DNA from: a candidate division FCPU426 bacterium | Lineage (GTDB): Bacteria; Oederibacteriota; PGYV01; Palsa-1178 | Assembly (NCBI GenBank): GCA_003167475.1 | Contig: PMTB01000021.1 | Coordinates: forward strand, 1-16,803 | DNA: 16,803 nucleotides | Direction of reading: 5' to 3' | Shown: positions 14,405 to 16,803 of the stretch, piece after piece | Numbering within the stretch: the first letter of the stretch is position 1 | Layout of the letters: each line of letters starts with the position of its first letter | Made by a program: the position numbers and the translations under genes | Notes under the pieces: model-generated | What the model was told of the DNA's origin: nothing | The model's input: the letters and a program-made list of their open reading frames with translations, nothing else | Database searches by the model: none

Positions 14405-14598
14405 CGTCATTGCGAGGAGCCGTTTTTGTTACATGGCGACGAAGCAATCTCAGTTCCACCGATAAGCCTTTGGCTTTGATTTAGACCAGATTGCCATGAA
14501 CCACTCGCGGTAGCTCGGGTTCATGGCGTGCTTCACAAGAGTAGAGCCTGCCATGTACCTGAGCTACTGCGAATGGTACATGGCTCCTCGCAATGACG
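14405..14598. repeat. CGTCATTGCGAG-family intergenic repeat, copy S2
   Basis: The ends are CGTCATTGCGAGGAGC and GCTCCTCGCAATGACG, perfect 16-bp inverted repeats. Inside are two related hairpins, GCCATGAACC...GGTTCATGGC and GCCATGTACC...GGTACATGGC, which are also inverted copies of each other (about 24 of 30 positions). It occupies most of the 257 bases between trpS and scpA. Confidence 0.9.
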
Positions 14599-14640
14599 GC
14601 GCAGTCGTAGGATAGTCAGCATTCAAACGGAGGCAACACA

Positions 14641-15390
14641 GTGGCGGACGAGGATTATCAGCTTAAGCTTGCGGTATTTGAAGGGCCTTTTGACCTTTTA
14701 CTATACCTTATCAAAAAGAACCAGATAGACATTTACGATATCCCCATATCGAAAATAACGGAAGAGTACCTGTCCTATATAGACCTCATGAAAAAAATGA
14801 ACCTTGACGTGGCCAGCGAATTCATCATAATCGCGGCCACGCTTATTTACATAAAGGCCAAAATGCTCCTGCCCAAGGACGAACTGCTCGAAGGCGACGA
14901 GGAGGACCCCAGGATGGAGCTGGTACAGCACCTGGTCGAGTACTCCATGTTCAAGGAAATCGCCGAGAAAATGAGGCTCTACGAGTCAAAGAAAAGGGAC
15001 CTCTTTGAGAGGCTCTACCCGATAAACGTGGCTAAAGAGGACCAGGAACTGGCCCTTGACGTTTACGCTCTGGTAAAAGCCATGGATTCCGTGCTCGACA
15101 GGCTCAAGGAGAACAAGACCATAGTCATACCCGGCGAGCGCGTGAAGGTGAAGGACAGGATATACGAGCTCATAGACAGGCTGAAGGCCGCCAACGAAGC
15201 CGTGAGTTTTTACGAGATGTGCAGCGAGAATAATTCAAAGCTTTACATAATCGCGCTTTTCCTGGGCATGCTCGAACTGCTCAGGCTGAAAGTGATAAGC
15301 GTTTATCAGGACGCGCTCTTTACAGACATTAAAATATACATGCGCAACGACGACTACGACGCACAAATCCTCAACAATATAGGTGAATAA
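14641..15390 (+). CDS. scpA: ScpA, kleisin of the SMC condensin complex
   Basis: A 249-residue ScpA of normal length. The N-terminus has the family signature FEGPFDLLLYLIKK (~13-26) followed by IDIYDIPISKITEEYL and ASEFIIIAATLIYIKAKMLLP, the helices that bind the SMC neck. The C-terminal winged-helix part (FLGMLELLRLKVISVYQ) closes the ring on the SMC head. With SMC and ScpB it compacts and separates chromosomes. GTG start with GGAGG 7 nt before it. Its stop overlaps the ribosome binding site of scpB, the usual coupled arrangement. Confidence 0.96.
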   Translation: MADEDYQLKLAVFEGPFDLLLYLIKKNQIDIYDIPISKITEEYLSYIDLMKKMNLDVASEFIIIAATLIYIKAKMLLPKDELLEGDEEDPRMELVQHLVEYSMFKEIAEKMRLYESKKRDLFERLYPINVAKEDQELALDVYALVKAMDSVLDRLKENKTIVIPGERVKVKDRIYELIDRLKAANEAVSFYEMCSENNSKLYIIALFLGMLELLRLKVISVYQDALFTDIKIYMRNDDYDAQILNNIGE

Positions 15391-15391
15391 A

Positions 15392-16303
15392 ATGAAAACA
15401 GAAGAAATGGACAGGACGATACAGGCCCTTCTTTTTACCTCTGAAAAGCCGCTTGCCGGCACCGTGATAGCCGGAGTGCTTGAAGTAAAGGAAAAGGAAG
15501 TGGAGCAATCCGTGGAGAGGATAAACCTGCATTTAAGGGAGACGGGTTCGCCGGTCTCCGTAAAGCAGATAGCCGGGGGATATGAATTTTTGACGCTGCC
15601 GGAGTACGCGCCGCACATAAAAAAATTATACAAGAACAGGTTTATGACCAGGCTCTCAAGGCCCTCGCTGGAAGTGCTGGCTATAGTCGCGTACAAGCAG
15701 CCCATCACAAAGCAGGAAGTCGAGTCCATCAGGGGCGTCAATTCCGACGGCGTGTATCACACGCTGCTGGAAAGGAAGCTTATCAAGATAGCGGGAAGGA
15801 AAGAAGCGCCGGGCAGGCCGCTTTTATACGGCACAACCAGGGAATTCCTGCAGTACCTCGGCATAAATTCCATGGAAGACCTCCCGAAGATAGAGGAAAT
15901 AAAATCCATACTTGAAAAAGACGAGGTTACAGAGAGTTGGGAAGACCGTATCGAAGTGGCGAAAAACCAGGCTCAGTTTACTTTTGACCCGAACGAGGGC
16001 CAGCAGGGGCAGGCTAAAAAAGTCTCATCCCTTGCCGAAGATATGGCTGAACTTCAGAAGCAGGACGAGGAAGCAAAGGCGGCCGGCACATTTGAACAGG
16101 GAACCGGTGAAGATGTGGAGATAGAGAAAGAGAAAGAGGTAGAGATAGAGAAGAAAAAGAAAGAAAAAACAAAGGATACAGCCAAGTCATCCGGCGAAGA
16201 TGATGAGGATGAAGACGACGAAGACGATGACGATGATGAAGACGACGAAGACGACGACGAGGACGAGGACGAGGAAGATGAGGATGACGATGAAGAAAAG
16301 TAG
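15392..16303 (+). CDS. scpB: ScpB with long acidic C-terminal tail
   Basis: A 303-residue ScpB, partner of ScpA in the SMC complex. Two winged-helix domains cover residues ~5-165: ALLFTSEKPL at the start, then SRPSLEVLAIVAYKQPITKQEVESIRG and GRPLLYGTT, the family hallmarks. After ~180 comes a low-complexity region: an EK/EI-rich repeat (~240-262) and a final run of almost only Asp and Glu (~268-302). Typical ScpB ends near 190-200 residues, so the tail is a large addition. The ATG at 15392 has AGGTG 6 nt upstream; a GTG at 15383 is in frame but precedes the end of scpA. The tail is coded by GAY/GAR repeats prone to slippage. Confidence 0.95.
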   Translation: MKTEEMDRTIQALLFTSEKPLAGTVIAGVLEVKEKEVEQSVERINLHLRETGSPVSVKQIAGGYEFLTLPEYAPHIKKLYKNRFMTRLSRPSLEVLAIVAYKQPITKQEVESIRGVNSDGVYHTLLERKLIKIAGRKEAPGRPLLYGTTREFLQYLGINSMEDLPKIEEIKSILEKDEVTESWEDRIEVAKNQAQFTFDPNEGQQGQAKKVSSLAEDMAELQKQDEEAKAAGTFEQGTGEDVEIEKEKEVEIEKKKKEKTKDTAKSSGEDDEDEDDEDDDDDEDDEDDDEDEDEEDEDDDEEK

Positions 16304-16382
16304 GAACACACCGCACGGATTTAAATCGCCGGCAAAAGGCGGGGCAGGGTTTAAATGGAAGAAAACGACCCATGGCAAATCC

Positions 16383-16453
16383 TCCTTCGCTAAAGCTTCG
16401 GCGGACACCCGCCTAGCGAAGGCCTCGCCCGCCGAAGCCTTGGCGTAGGCGGG
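16383..16453. repeat. GC-rich palindromic repeat abutting the tRNA
   Basis: It contains TCCTTCGCTAAAGCTTCGGC (16383-16402) and a GCCCGCCGAAGCCTTGGCG stretch (16427-16445) ending GTAGGCGGG. These are related to the TCCGCC...GGCGGA palindromes nested in the composite repeats. The last base touches the CCA end of the tRNA gene with no spacer. Confidence 0.7.
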
Positions 16454-16529
16454 TGGTGGAGCCAGGCGGGATCGAACCGCCGACCTCGTGAATGCCATTC
16501 ACGCGCTCTCCCATCTGAGCTATGGCCCC
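16454..16529 (-). tRNA. tRNA-Ala (GGC anticodon)
   Basis: The 76-base minus-strand sequence folds as a full cloverleaf. The acceptor is GGGGCCA with TGGCTCC, including the G3-U70 wobble that marks alanine tRNAs. The D arm is GCTC/GAGC. The anticodon stem is CGTGA/TCACG with loop ATGGCAT, so the anticodon is GGC. The T arm is GGCGG TTCGATC CCGCC. CCA is encoded. The sequence is very like alphaproteobacterial tRNA-Ala(GGC), from memory. It sits at the proposed junction between two source genomes. Confidence 0.95.
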
Positions 16530-16584
16530 AATTCGCAATTTTTCTTGCCGCATTTTGGGAAACGCGTGCGGCCTCGCGGCGGCG

Positions 16585-16803
16585 TCAGGTCTCCTCTTCC
16601 TTCTCGATCGTCTCGCCGATGATGTCGGTCACATCGGGATCGCCTTCTTCCTCTTCCTCGATGAAGGCGGCATCGTCGAGGCTCTCGTCGATCTCGACCT
16701 CTTCGCCTTCGGCAGCCGCTGCCGCGCCTTCTGCCGCCGGCTTCTTGCCCTGCTGTTCGGCCTCGGCGTCTTCGAGCGAGACGAATTCGGCATCCGGGGT
16801 CTC
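16585..16803 (-). CDS. Partial FYDLN-acid (TIGR02300) family protein, C-terminus only
   Basis: The last 72 codons of a minus-strand gene running off the right edge, with stop TGA at 16585-16587. The translation starts ETPDAEFVSLEDAEAEQQGK, continues through an Ala/Glu-rich stretch and ends in DPDVTDIIGETIEKEEET. This acidic tail, with FVSLEDA and D-V-x-D-I-I-G, is how I remember the C-terminus of the alphaproteobacterial FYDLN-acid domain protein. Its N-terminal FYDLN motif would lie outside the window. The DNA is far richer in G+C, with strong third-position C/G, than scpB and the rest of the window. The function of the family is unknown. Position next to a tRNA-Ala matches alphaproteobacterial gene order as I recall it. 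Confidence 0.8.
   Translation of the reverse strand, partial: ETPDAEFVSLEDAEAEQQGKKPAAEGAAAAAEGEEVEIDESLDDAAFIEEEEEGDPDVTDIIGETIEKEEET

Noticed and set aside
16054..16311. Minus-strand frame made almost wholly of serine
   Set aside because: It is the antisense of the scpB acidic repeat.
16187..16498. Minus-strand frame through the tRNA and the end repeat
   Set aside because: It translates the tRNA antisense and palindromic repeats, a known source of false proteins.
16454..16803. Genomic island integrated at a tRNA gene
   Set aside because: No integrase, no repeat of the tRNA 3' end and a housekeeping-type alphaproteobacterial gene beyond it; an assembly or sample chimera explains it more simply.

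Overview
The window looks like a metagenome contig from an uncultured bacterium. Its last ~350 bases appear to come from a different organism. The main part has mixed GC, good Shine-Dalgarno sites, frequent TTG starts and many dispersed palindromic intergenic repeats. It encodes a large secreted protein with Thr/Pro-rich linkers and a C-terminal sorting-type domain. Together these fit a deep-branching candidate phylum with a Gram-negative-type envelope, such as Goldbacteria, Firestonebacteria or a relative. That placement is a guess from style, not a measured result.

Layout. 1-2900 (minus strand): two exported proteins of unknown function, then a small toxin-antitoxin-like pair, an AbiEii/AbiGii-type nucleotidyltransferase and its 96-residue partner. 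2901-3661: about 760 gene-free bases with four kinds of repeat. 3662-5122 (plus): a polytopic GT39/ArnT-like membrane glycosyltransferase. 5308-8727 (minus): a 1139-residue secreted enzyme with a GH5 cellulase-like domain, a CBM9-like domain, a right-handed beta-helix and a C-terminal sorting-type domain, joined by Thr/Pro linkers. 8796-9113 (minus): an orphan copy of that same C-terminal domain, apparently the tail of a lost gene. 9241-10011 (plus): a probable GT-A-type glycosyltransferase. 10350-10805 (minus): an unknown protein.

11075-12397 (plus): a thiol-redox operon of CcdA and a lipid-anchored TlpA/ResA thioredoxin. CcdA passes electrons across the membrane to the extracytoplasmic thioredoxin. 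12743-14383 (plus): an M50 membrane metalloprotease and tryptophanyl-tRNA synthetase, the latter with a Cys set resembling the Fe-S type. 14641-16303 (plus): scpA and scpB, the condensin kleisin and its partner. ScpB has an extreme acidic tail.

Intergenic DNA carries two families of composite palindromic repeats: three full copies plus a fragment of a GCGCACCCC family, and two of a CGTCATTGCGAG family. The first shows clean nested insertion of one ~31-nt hairpin into the loop of another.

At the right end a palindromic repeat directly abuts a tRNA-Ala(GGC). This is followed by a GC-rich partial gene whose translation reads as the C-terminus of the alphaproteobacterial FYDLN-acid (TIGR02300) protein. 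The likeliest reading is an assembly chimera joined through conserved tRNA sequence. Apart from that boundary, the most unusual items are the domain order of the GH5 protein with its neighbouring tail remnant, and the nested repeats. I found no CRISPR array, prophage or complete insertion sequence.
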